Below, piece after piece: positions 35,331 through 43,241 of a DNA stretch of 64,000 nucleotides (the first letter of the stretch is position 1; each line of letters starts with the position of its first letter). A program made the position numbers and the translations under genes. The notes beneath the pieces were generated by a model. It was not told the DNA's origin. It ran no database searches and worked only from the letters and a program-made list of their open reading frames with translations. The stretch comes from Rubinisphaera margarita (GTDB taxonomy: Bacteria; Planctomycetota; Planctomycetia; Planctomycetales; Planctomycetaceae): assembly GCF_022267515.1 (NCBI RefSeq), contig NZ_JAKFGB010000019.1, positions 62,001 through 126,000 on the forward strand, given 5' to 3'.

Positions 35331-37301
35331 GTGCAGCGGTATTTCTATGCGGACTCGATTGCCTCCTTCCTGGCGACCGATCTCGATGGGATCGTGGGGC
35401 AGCTTGCACGTTTGAACGCGTTTTCCTTGGATTTGACGCAGCGTGATGCCTGGATTGCCCAGATCGAGTTACTGAAGGATCTGCTGTCCGAGCTTTCTCT
35501 TCCAGGCGAGATCTTCTTTGAGTATTCGATCCCGCGTCTCGGAAGACGTATTGACGTTGTCTTGCTGATCGATGACGTCGTTTTCGTCATTGAATTCAAG
35601 GTTGGTGAAGCCTCGTTCCCCGCTCATGCGATCGACCAAGTTTGGGATTACGCGCTGGATCTCAAGAACTTTCATGAGGCAAGTCACGATCTCACTATTG
35701 CCCCGATTCTTGTTGCGACACAGGCTCCCTTAGAAACGCCGTGTCCCGCGACTTCGCCTCGTGATGACGGCGTTTTGATCCCTCTGCGATGTAACTGCGA
35801 TACGCTGGCACCGGCGATCCGGGGTGTACTTCAAAGTTTCGCCCGGGGTGATCTTATAAATGACTGGAAGACCGGCCGTTATTCGCCAACACCGACCATC
35901 ATTGAAGCGGCTCAGGCGCTCTACAGCGGGCACAATGTCGCTGAGATTTCCCGGAGTGATGGCGAACTGGAACGGACCACCGATATTCTCGAAGCCGTGA
36001 TTGAAGATGCTCGCCTCAACAACAGGAAATGCATCTGCTTCGTTACCGGTGTCCCGGGAGCAGGAAAAACTCTTGTCGGCTTAAATATCGCGACCAAACA
36101 CATCAACCACGAGGAAAAGTTGCACAGCGTCTTTCTCTCCGGGAACGGGCCGCTCGTTTCGGTCTTGAGAGAAGCTCTGACTCGTGACCAACTGAGACGT
36201 GATCGTGAAGCGGGAAAGAAGACGATCAAGGAGCAGATCCGATCGCGGGTGAAGATGTTCATTCAGAATGTTCATCACTTTCGAGACGATTGTCTCGTCG
36301 ATCGGTCTCGGCCCCCGATCGAGCACGTCGCCATCTTCGATGAGGCTCAGCGGGCATGGAATCTCGACCGGACCGCCAACTTCATGCGGCAACGGAAGAA
36401 TGTACCGGGATTCGACCAATCGGAGCCTGAGTTCCTGATCTCATGCCTCGATCGACACGAAGACTGGGCCGTTATCATTTGCCTTGTGGGCGGTGGCCAA
36501 GAGATCAACTTGGGTGAAGCAGGTATTCAGGAATGGGTCGACGCAATCATTCGATCCTATCCCGATTGGCATGCGTATGTTTCCCCCCGGCTTACGGATT
36601 CCGAGTACTCGTCTGGAATGGCCGTTAAGCAGCTTCGAGAGCGGGGGAAGTGTATCCTTACAGAAGAACTTCACCTGACGGTTGCGATGAGATCGTTTCG
36701 TGCCGAGCAGCTTTCTGCGTTCGTCAAGAATCTGCTCGATCTCGAACTCCGGGAAGCGCGACAGCTATACGCTTCATTTCAGGACCGTTACCCCATGGCA
36801 CTGACTCGCGACATCCAACTCGCAAAAGAGTGGATCCGCGAACATGCTCGCGGCGGGGAACGTTACGGTGTTCTCGCCTCGTCCTCTGCCCAGCGATTAA
36901 AGCCATACGCAATCGACGTGAGAGTGAAAGTTGATCCGGTCCATTGGTTCCTCAACCCCAAAGACGATGTTCGATCCTCGTTCTACATGGAGGACGTCGC
37001 GACGGAGTTTCAGGTTCAAGGGCTGGAACTCGACTGGGCTTGCGTGACATGGGATGCTGACCTGCGTAAAGGGGACGATTCTTGGACTCATTTTTCATTT
37101 CGCGGGCGGCGTTGGACTCGAGTCCGAAAGACAGAGAACCAACGGTATTTGAAGAATGCCTACCGTGTCCTGCTGACGCGAGCCCGACAAGGAATGGTTA
37201 TTGTCGTTCCTCCCGGGGACCCGAGCGATCCGACTCGACGAGCCGAGTACTATGACCGGACGTACGAGTATCTGGCAGACACAGGGCTCCCCATTCTGTA
37301 G
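35331..37301 (+). CDS. DUF2075-type P-loop ATPase/helicase with N-terminal nuclease-like domain
   Basis: 656 aa from GTG 35331 (MQRYFYADSI, which matches the usual N-terminus better than the open frame from 35289). Residues 57-95 contain a PD-(D/E)xK-like core: GRRIDVVLL with Asp75 and VIEFKVG with Glu88 and Lys90. The ATPase has Walker A TGVPGAGKT (239-247), Walker B HVAIFDEAQRAW, a GGGQEI sensor-like motif, and the superfamily I-like end DWACVTWDAD plus YRVLLTRARQGMVIVVP. Such proteins (DUF2075, Schlafen-like ATPase group) recur in defence islands. It stands alone here and could be a single-gene defence system acting on nucleic acid. Confidence 0.8.
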   Translation: MQRYFYADSIASFLATDLDGIVGQLARLNAFSLDLTQRDAWIAQIELLKDLLSELSLPGEIFFEYSIPRLGRRIDVVLLIDDVVFVIEFKVGEASFPAHAIDQVWDYALDLKNFHEASHDLTIAPILVATQAPLETPCPATSPRDDGVLIPLRCNCDTLAPAIRGVLQSFARGDLINDWKTGRYSPTPTIIEAAQALYSGHNVAEISRSDGELERTTDILEAVIEDARLNNRKCICFVTGVPGAGKTLVGLNIATKHINHEEKLHSVFLSGNGPLVSVLREALTRDQLRRDREAGKKTIKEQIRSRVKMFIQNVHHFRDDCLVDRSRPPIEHVAIFDEAQRAWNLDRTANFMRQRKNVPGFDQSEPEFLISCLDRHEDWAVIICLVGGGQEINLGEAGIQEWVDAIIRSYPDWHAYVSPRLTDSEYSSGMAVKQLRERGKCILTEELHLTVAMRSFRAEQLSAFVKNLLDLELREARQLYASFQDRYPMALTRDIQLAKEWIREHARGGERYGVLASSSAQRLKPYAIDVRVKVDPVHWFLNPKDDVRSSFYMEDVATEFQVQGLELDWACVTWDADLRKGDDSWTHFSFRGRRWTRVRKTENQRYLKNAYRVLLTRARQGMVIVVPPGDPSDPTRRAEYYDRTYEYLADTGLPIL

Positions 37302-37433
37302 CGACTTCTATGCCCCGTGCTGTTTGGCACACTGAGACAGCGTAAACGCGAAAGTGTTGCCTGCGGATGAAAAACGCACGGTTCGATGTTACTGTGCAGA
37401 AGGTTCGAATTGCGCTCGACCCAATCATGATGC

Positions 37434-38381
37434 TTGCGGGGAGTAACTCGGTTGGCGAAATCCCGAGAGACAATCAGGGGCACGCACGATCTAACACGGC
37501 GGGCTCTCATGCAGGTTGGGGCGATGGCCGCGATTGCTCCTGGATGGCTGGCGGTTCGGGCGGATGATTCTGGTCGGGGCTACCTGGCGTCGCCGCCTGA
37601 GATCTGGGACAGTCATGTGCATCTTTCGAGTTTTGCGGGGTCCACTCCAGAGGCACGGGCGGAGGAGGCGTTGCGGGTGGCGACGCGGATGGGGATTGCT
37701 CGGCTGATTACGTTTATGGGGTGGCCGTTCGCGCTCGCGCCGTCGCCGGAGCAAATTCGGGAGCAGAATGATCAGGTGCTCGCGGCATTGCAGGTCGATC
37801 CTCGCCGGCTGCTCGGTTATGTCTATGTGAACCCGCTCGATCTGGAGGGGAGCCTGAACGAGATTCGCCGCTGCGTTGTCGATGGGCCGATGGTCGGGAT
37901 CAAGCTTTGGGTGGCTGCCCGCTGCACTCACGAGCATCTCGATCCGATTCTCGAACTGGCGACGGAACATCAGGCCGCCATTTATCAGCACACCTGGATC
38001 AAGACGACCGGGAATCTGCCGGGCGAATCGACGCCGCAGGATCTGGTTACGCTGGCGAAACGTCATCCCGAAGCGAGGCTCATTTGTGGGCACTCCGGCG
38101 GGACGTGGGAACTTGGCCTGCGGATTATGCAGCAGGCGCCGTCGGTGATGTTCGAGATCGCTGGTGCGGACCCGACAGCCGGGATTACGGAGCGGGCGGT
38201 GGCTGAGTTCGGTGCGGAGCGGGTTATCTTTGGCAGCGATGCCGGCGGTCGCAGCTTTGCGACGCAAATGGCCAAGATCCTGGGAGCGGAGATCGACGAC
38301 GAGGCCAAAGCTCAGATTCTTGGCGGCAACATTCGCCGGTTGCTCACGCCGATCATGAAGGCCAAAGGAATGCTGTCGTGA
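37434..38381 (+). CDS. Secreted amidohydrolase (PF04909-type TIM barrel)
   Basis: 315 aa with an uncertain TTG start. TRRALMQVGAMAAIAPGWL looks like a twin-arginine signal. The barrel begins EIWDSHVHLSSF (metal-binding HxH) and continues with YQHTWIKTTG, LICGHSGGTWE and RVIFGSDAGG, as in the amidohydrolase-2/decarboxylase family. Its substrate is unknown. GTGA overlaps the next gene, and the large dehydrogenase-like protein follows, so the three form an operon of planctomycete type, presumably for a carbohydrate or aromatic side path. Confidence 0.75.
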   Translation: MRGVTRLAKSRETIRGTHDLTRRALMQVGAMAAIAPGWLAVRADDSGRGYLASPPEIWDSHVHLSSFAGSTPEARAEEALRVATRMGIARLITFMGWPFALAPSPEQIREQNDQVLAALQVDPRRLLGYVYVNPLDLEGSLNEIRRCVVDGPMVGIKLWVAARCTHEHLDPILELATEHQAAIYQHTWIKTTGNLPGESTPQDLVTLAKRHPEARLICGHSGGTWELGLRIMQQAPSVMFEIAGADPTAGITERAVAEFGAERVIFGSDAGGRSFATQMAKILGAEIDDEAKAQILGGNIRRLLTPIMKAKGMLS

Positions 38382-39184
38382 GCGTTGACTACGGATTTCC
38401 CTCTCCCGGGCCATTGATTGACGTGCACGTCAATCTGTCCCGCTGGCCGTTTCGTCGGCTTCCCGATGATGAGCCGGAGCGGCTGGTCGCGCGATTGAAA
38501 CAACATGGTGTGAAACGGGCCCTGGCCTCGAGCTTCGATGGCCTGTTGCATCTCGACATCGGAGCGGTGAATCGACGCCTGGTCGCGGAGTGTGCGGAGT
38601 TTGGTCAGGGGATTCTGACGCCCATTGGAGCCCTGAATCTGTCGTTGCCGAACTGGGAAGCCGATCTCGACTGGTGTGCGCGAACATCGGCTGTTCGCGG
38701 CGTGCGGATCTGGCCGGGCTATCACACTGTGCCGCTGGATGATCCGCGGTTCGACTCCCTTTGTCGTCTGTGTGCGGAACGGGGCCTGCTTTTGCAAATC
38801 GTCCTTCGGCTCGAAGATGCCCGGACGGAACACGAGCGGTTCACCTCCACTGTGGTGGAGACTGCACCGCTGTCTGCGATAGTGGACCGTTATCCGGGGT
38901 TGAACGTCGTTCTGATCAATCCAGGACGGGATCTCCGTCCGGCTGCCGCGGGGGAACTGGCGAAAGCTGGTCGAGTCTTCTTCGACATCGGAATGATCGA
39001 AGGCGCGGAAGGGTTGATCAAGTATCTGCAGTATGTGCCGGCTGAGCAGATGCTGTTCGGCTCGCATTTGCCGTTCTTCTATTTTGAGGCGGCCAGCCTG
39101 CGGCTGTATGAAAGCAACCCCGGCGAACAAGTTCTAAAAATGATCACGTACGAGAACGCGGATCGGCTGCTCGCCCGTTCTTGA
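38378..39184 (+). CDS. Amidohydrolase family protein (second copy)
   Basis: 268 aa; the GTG start overlaps the previous stop by 4 nt. The fold is the same as upstream but the first metal motif is altered: PLIDVHVNLSRWP has His-x-Asn instead of His-x-His. Later positions read VLINPGRD where the first protein has the GHSGG histidine, and LFGSHLPF in place of GSDAGG. Several metal ligands are therefore missing, so this may be a non-catalytic partner of the first amidohydrolase, or may bind a single metal. Confidence 0.7.
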   Translation: MSVDYGFPSPGPLIDVHVNLSRWPFRRLPDDEPERLVARLKQHGVKRALASSFDGLLHLDIGAVNRRLVAECAEFGQGILTPIGALNLSLPNWEADLDWCARTSAVRGVRIWPGYHTVPLDDPRFDSLCRLCAERGLLLQIVLRLEDARTEHERFTSTVVETAPLSAIVDRYPGLNVVLINPGRDLRPAAAGELAKAGRVFFDIGMIEGAEGLIKYLQYVPAEQMLFGSHLPFFYFEAASLRLYESNPGEQVLKMITYENADRLLARS

Positions 39185-39196
39185 AGAGACTGCAAA

Positions 39197-42193
39197 ATGA
39201 CGAAACGCGTTTTGATCTTCTCTCTGTTTCTGTCGCTCCTTGCCAATTGTCCTCTCGCAGCCGAAGACACCCCTCCCCTGCCGATGGTTCCTGCCACGTC
39301 GCCCGACGAGGCCGCGAACACACTGCAATTGCAGGACGGGTTCCGGGCCGAGCTGATTGCGGCCGAGCCGCTCGTGTGCGATCCCGTCGATATCGCTTAC
39401 GATGAGAATGGCCTGGCGTACGTCTGCGAGATGACCGACTACCCGTATGTCAGCCCGGATGATGACCGTCCCTGGGAAGAGCAGCAGTCCGAACCGATTG
39501 GCCGGGTGCGGGTACTTGAAGATACCGATGGCGATGGGCGGTACGATCGATCGGACATTCTGGCCGATGGTCTTTCGTGGCCAGCCGGGATCGCCTGCTG
39601 GAAGGGGGGCGTCTACGTCGCCGCGACGCCCGATCTGTTGTATCTGAAAGATACCGATGGTGATCGGAAGGCCGATGTCCGCCGCGTCGTGTTCGAAGGG
39701 TTTCGCAAGTACAACGTTCAGGCGGTGATGAACAATCTGGAGTGGGGGCTCGATCATCGCATTTATGCGGCCGGCTCGAGCAACGGCGGGCTGATCTCGG
39801 GCAAGGAAACGGATGCAGTCTCCCTGGGCCGCAACGATTTCCGGTTCACTCCAGTGGACGAGACGTTCGAGGTCATCGCCGGTGGAGCCCGCTTCGGGAA
39901 CACGCGGGATAACTGGGGGCATCGCTTTCTCTGCAATATTCGCAATCCCGTCCAGCATGTGCTGTTTCCGTTGCGATATCAGCGTCGAAACCGGTCGCTG
40001 CTGCTTTCTTCTTCACTTCACGATGTAGCCGCTTCCGGCGATGCGATCGCCGTGTACCGCGTCAGTCCTCCGGAACCGTGGCGGGTCATCAGTGCGGAAC
40101 GGCAGGCGAACTCCTTCGAGAAGACGAAGTACGACTCCACTCAAGCGACTGGCTACGTGACGTCTTCGAGCGGCGTGACCGTTTATCGAGGAGCCGCCTA
40201 TCCGCCGGAATATTCGAGGAATGCCTTTGTCGGGGAGGTGGCGGGGAATCTGGCGATTCGGTATGTGCTGCAGCCGTCCGGCGTGACCTATGAGGGGCAT
40301 CGTCCTTATGAACATGCTGATTTTCTGGCGTCGACGGACAACTGGTTTCGGCCGGTGAACTTTGCCAATGCCCCGGACGGCACCCTGCACGTCCTCGATA
40401 TGTACCGGCAGACAATCGAGCATCCCTGGTCGCTGCCTGATGATCTGCAGGAACGACTCGATCTGACGGAAGGTCGCGATCGGGGGCGGATCTATCGTCT
40501 GATCCCGCCGAAGTATGCGGAGGGCTTCACCGCGCCGCCGCAACCTCGGCTCAGCGAGGCAACGATCGAAGAGCTTGTCAACGAGCTGTCGAATCCGAAT
40601 GGCTGGTGGCGGGACACTGCTCATCGGCTGATTTACGAACGGCAGGATCCGGTGGCCATTCCGCTGCTCCGAACCGTGTTGAAGACGAGCCCGAATTCGC
40701 TGGCCAGGCTGCACGCGTTCTGGTCACTCTCTGGGTTGAATGCGCTCGAATCGGATGACGTTCTGATCCTGCTCGGCGATGAGGATCATCGACTGACGAC
40801 GCAGGCGGTTCTCCAGGCGGAGCCGTATTTGAAATCCGATCCGAAGATTCGGGAAACGGTGTTGCAGCTGGCTTCTGCGGCCGAGAAGCCGCTTCGCTTT
40901 CAGGTCGCTCTGTCTCTCGGTGAGTCCCCGGGCGAGGACGTGACGCAGACGTTGATTGGAATGCTCAGAAAAGATGGCGACGATCCGTGGATGCGAGCCG
41001 CGATTCTGTCATCTCTGGGCGGCGAGGAACAACGGTTGTTGACCGACCTTCTGGCGGACGCTCCGTTCGCGTTGTCCCCGATCGGACAGCAACTTGTCCC
41101 CGATCTGGCGTATACCGTTTCCCAGAATACCGAGCCGAAGGATCTGCTGGCGATCATCAATCGACTCGACTCGCCGGACTTTGCAGGAGACGACGGGACG
41201 AAGCTCCGCGATGCGCTGTTGATCAGCAGCGGTCGGGGCTTGAAGCGACAGAGGCTCACGCTGAACGAGCTGGCGGAACTGACGGAGCATCCGGGGAGTT
41301 CGGTGGTCACGGAGTACATCGAGACGACGCTGGCCGCGATCGCGGATGAGACCGATGAGCCGGAAGTCCGGGCATCGCTCATCCCCCGGCTCGAATCGTT
41401 CGACTCCACCACGGTGTACTCGGCTCTGGAGCCGCTCATCAGTTCCCGGGAGCCTGCGATCCTGCAGGCGTCGGCCATCACCACATTGTCGACGTTTCCC
41501 GAGGATCGCGTGGCCGATCTTCTGCTGGCCCGCTATCCCTCGCTGTCTCCGTTGCAGCAGCAACTTGTTGTGGAGCGGCTTCTGACGCGCACGAGCTGGC
41601 TGAAGAAACTGTTCGATGCGATCGAGGCAAACAAAGTCGCGGCCAGTTATGTGCCAGCCGTCCGTCAGGATATCTACCGCAGAAGCAGCAACCAGGAGAT
41701 TCGAGAGCAGGCAGCGCGACTCTTTCAGCCGCAGTCGGATACGGAACGAGGCAAGATTGTTGAGCACTATCTGTCGTCGCTCCCCGATCAGGTCGACATC
41801 GAACGAGGCCGTGAGGTCTACCGGAAGCACTGCTCGAACTGTCATCGCAGTGAGAAGGAGGGTTACGAAGTCGGGCCGCATCTTTCGACCGTGCGAAACC
41901 GCAGCGGTTCCGAGCTCGTTGTGAGCATCCTCGACCCCAATCGCGAGATCTCGCCCAATTATCTGAGCTACGTCGTCGTCACCGATGACGGCCTGCTGCA
42001 CACGGGGGTGATCGTTTCCGAGTCGGCGACGAGTCTGACACTGCGGGGGGCGGATAAAAAGGAGATCATTCTCCCGAGAGACCGGATCGAAGAACTGCAG
42101 AACACGGGCCAGTCGCTGATGCCCGTCAGTCTCGAAAAGGCGCTCTCGCCGCAGGCCATGGCCGATCTCATTGCCTTCCTCAAGAGTCGTTGA
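39197..42193 (+). CDS. PVC-type secreted dehydrogenase-like protein with HEAT repeats and cytochrome c domain
   Basis: 998 aa. A signal peptide (1-22, MTKRVLIFSLFLSLLANCPL) is followed by a beta-propeller 'putative membrane-bound dehydrogenase' domain (about 30-440: VCDPVDIAYDENGLAYVCEM, LEDTDGDGRYDRS, YLKDTDGDRKAD). Then come HEAT-like helical repeats (about 450-850), and a class I cytochrome c domain with haem motif C879-S-N-C882-H883 (YRKHCSNCH). It ends in the usual tail LVVSILDPNREISPNYL and MADLIAFLKSR. Planctomycetes have dozens of these periplasmic proteins, thought to oxidise sugars or similar compounds. It starts 12 bp after the second amidohydrolase. Confidence 0.85.
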   Translation: MTKRVLIFSLFLSLLANCPLAAEDTPPLPMVPATSPDEAANTLQLQDGFRAELIAAEPLVCDPVDIAYDENGLAYVCEMTDYPYVSPDDDRPWEEQQSEPIGRVRVLEDTDGDGRYDRSDILADGLSWPAGIACWKGGVYVAATPDLLYLKDTDGDRKADVRRVVFEGFRKYNVQAVMNNLEWGLDHRIYAAGSSNGGLISGKETDAVSLGRNDFRFTPVDETFEVIAGGARFGNTRDNWGHRFLCNIRNPVQHVLFPLRYQRRNRSLLLSSSLHDVAASGDAIAVYRVSPPEPWRVISAERQANSFEKTKYDSTQATGYVTSSSGVTVYRGAAYPPEYSRNAFVGEVAGNLAIRYVLQPSGVTYEGHRPYEHADFLASTDNWFRPVNFANAPDGTLHVLDMYRQTIEHPWSLPDDLQERLDLTEGRDRGRIYRLIPPKYAEGFTAPPQPRLSEATIEELVNELSNPNGWWRDTAHRLIYERQDPVAIPLLRTVLKTSPNSLARLHAFWSLSGLNALESDDVLILLGDEDHRLTTQAVLQAEPYLKSDPKIRETVLQLASAAEKPLRFQVALSLGESPGEDVTQTLIGMLRKDGDDPWMRAAILSSLGGEEQRLLTDLLADAPFALSPIGQQLVPDLAYTVSQNTEPKDLLAIINRLDSPDFAGDDGTKLRDALLISSGRGLKRQRLTLNELAELTEHPGSSVVTEYIETTLAAIADETDEPEVRASLIPRLESFDSTTVYSALEPLISSREPAILQASAITTLSTFPEDRVADLLLARYPSLSPLQQQLVVERLLTRTSWLKKLFDAIEANKVAASYVPAVRQDIYRRSSNQEIREQAARLFQPQSDTERGKIVEHYLSSLPDQVDIERGREVYRKHCSNCHRSEKEGYEVGPHLSTVRNRSGSELVVSILDPNREISPNYLSYVVVTDDGLLHTGVIVSESATSLTLRGADKKEIILPRDRIEELQNTGQSLMPVSLEKALSPQAMADLIAFLKSR

Positions 42194-42456
42194 TTCAGAA
42201 CGCCTGCTTCCTGACTGCTCCCTCTCGTTCGGTCGTCTTTCGGCTGGCCGATGAGCCATCGCGCTGTCTTCTGTTTCATCCGATCTAGGTCTGGTCGACA
42301 GTTGGGGATGGCGAAAATGGCATCTGGTTTCCCGCCAAACCCGTCTGGTGACGAGCTTCTTCCCGCACTGGCACGCTCTGTGCGAGTCCTTTCCCTCTGC
42401 AATGCATGAAGTGAATCGGCGGCTGCGTGCCGCCGCGAAGGAAAGGAAGGAAACTG

Positions 42457-42768
42457 ATGTACAAGACTATCCTCAGCACAATCCTGACCGGAACACTGAT
42501 GGCCGTCGGGCCGCAGCTCAGTGAAGCAGATGCCGGGAATCGGAACTGGAGCCGCAACCATTACGGTCATCGGCACTACGATCGGGGTTGGGACCGCGGA
42601 CATCGCAACTACCGCAATCGCGACTGGAATGACTGGAACCGACGCCAGTACCGTGGTTATCGCTACTATGGCAACCGTAATTACAACCGGGGATATCCCT
42701 ATGGGAACCGCGGGTATTACCGGGGCTACAACAACAGCCCTCGGTTTGGTTTCTACTACTCGTTCTAA
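42457..42768 (+). CDS. Secreted Tyr/Arg/Gly/Asn-rich low-complexity protein
   Basis: 103 aa from the ATG at 42457 (AAGGAAGGAAAC upstream). It has a signal peptide (MYKTILSTILTGTLMAVG), cleaved near SEADA. The mature part is almost only Asn, Arg, Tyr, Gly, His, Trp and Asp in repeats such as YGHRHYDRGWDRGHRNYR and YYGNRNYNRGYPYGN, ending GFYYSF. No enzyme domain is present. Such proteins are common in planctomycetes, where a cell-surface or metal/stress role is presumed but not shown. It lies 41 bp before the copper-binding-like protein. Confidence 0.65.
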   Translation: MYKTILSTILTGTLMAVGPQLSEADAGNRNWSRNHYGHRHYDRGWDRGHRNYRNRDWNDWNRRQYRGYRYYGNRNYNRGYPYGNRGYYRGYNNSPRFGFYYSF

Positions 42769-42809
42769 GTCACAGGACGAACGAGCACTCTTTTAGAAGG
42801 AGATCATCG

Positions 42810-43148
42810 ATGAGCCAGGAAAAATTTGCAGCCTGTATCGAAGCCTGCGTGCGATGTGCCCAGGAATGCGAGACGTGCGCCGACGCATGTCTGGGGGAAG
42901 AGAATGTCGCGAAAATGGCCGAGTGCATTCGGACCGATCGCGACTGTGCCCAGATCTGCTGGACGGCAGCCGCTCTGATGAGCAGAGGTTCGCAGTTCGC
43001 CGAAGAACTTTGCAAAGTCTGCGCAGATGTCTGTGATGCCTGCGCCAGCGAATGCGAAAAGCATGAGCACGATCACTGTCAGACATGTGCCCAGTCGTGC
43101 CGACGCTGTGCCGACGAATGCCGCAGCATGTCGGGCAGCATTGCTTGA
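42810..43148 (+). CDS. Four-helix bundle copper-binding protein (Csp3/DUF326-like)
   Basis: 112 aa with about 20 cysteines in helical CxxxC spacing (CIEACVRCAQECETCADAC, CKVCADVCDACASEC, CQTCAQSCRRCADEC) and a HEHDH turn. This matches the cytosolic Csp3-type copper storage proteins, whose helices point cysteine thiols into the bundle core to hold Cu(I). There is no signal peptide, so it is cytosolic. AGAAGGAG precedes the ATG by 9 bases. Confidence 0.85.
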   Translation: MSQEKFAACIEACVRCAQECETCADACLGEENVAKMAECIRTDRDCAQICWTAAALMSRGSQFAEELCKVCADVCDACASECEKHEHDHCQTCAQSCRRCADECRSMSGSIA

Positions 43149-43175
43149 TCGCGATGAATGGTTGTAATGGAAACG

Positions 43176-43216
43176 AAAGAGCCCTCGGACTGCATTTGCG
43201 TTCCGAGGGCTCTTTT
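43176..43216. terminator. Bidirectional terminator between convergent genes
   Basis: AAAGAGCCCTCGGA (43176-43189) pairs with TCCGAGGGCTCTTT (43202-43215), a 14-bp stem flanked by A and T runs, between the copper-binding gene and the LEPR-XLL gene. Confidence 0.85.
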
Positions 43217-43241
43217 CATTGAGGCTACGTAATTCCGGGAC

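Noticed and set aside
39134..39958. A 274-codon minus-strand frame at the start of the dehydrogenase gene
   Set aside because: It is antisense to the signal peptide and propeller domain and has no recognisable features.
41009..42259. A 416-codon minus-strand frame inside the dehydrogenase/HEAT/cytochrome gene
   Set aside because: The plus-strand product has a signal peptide, HEAT repeats and a haem motif; the antisense product resembles nothing.
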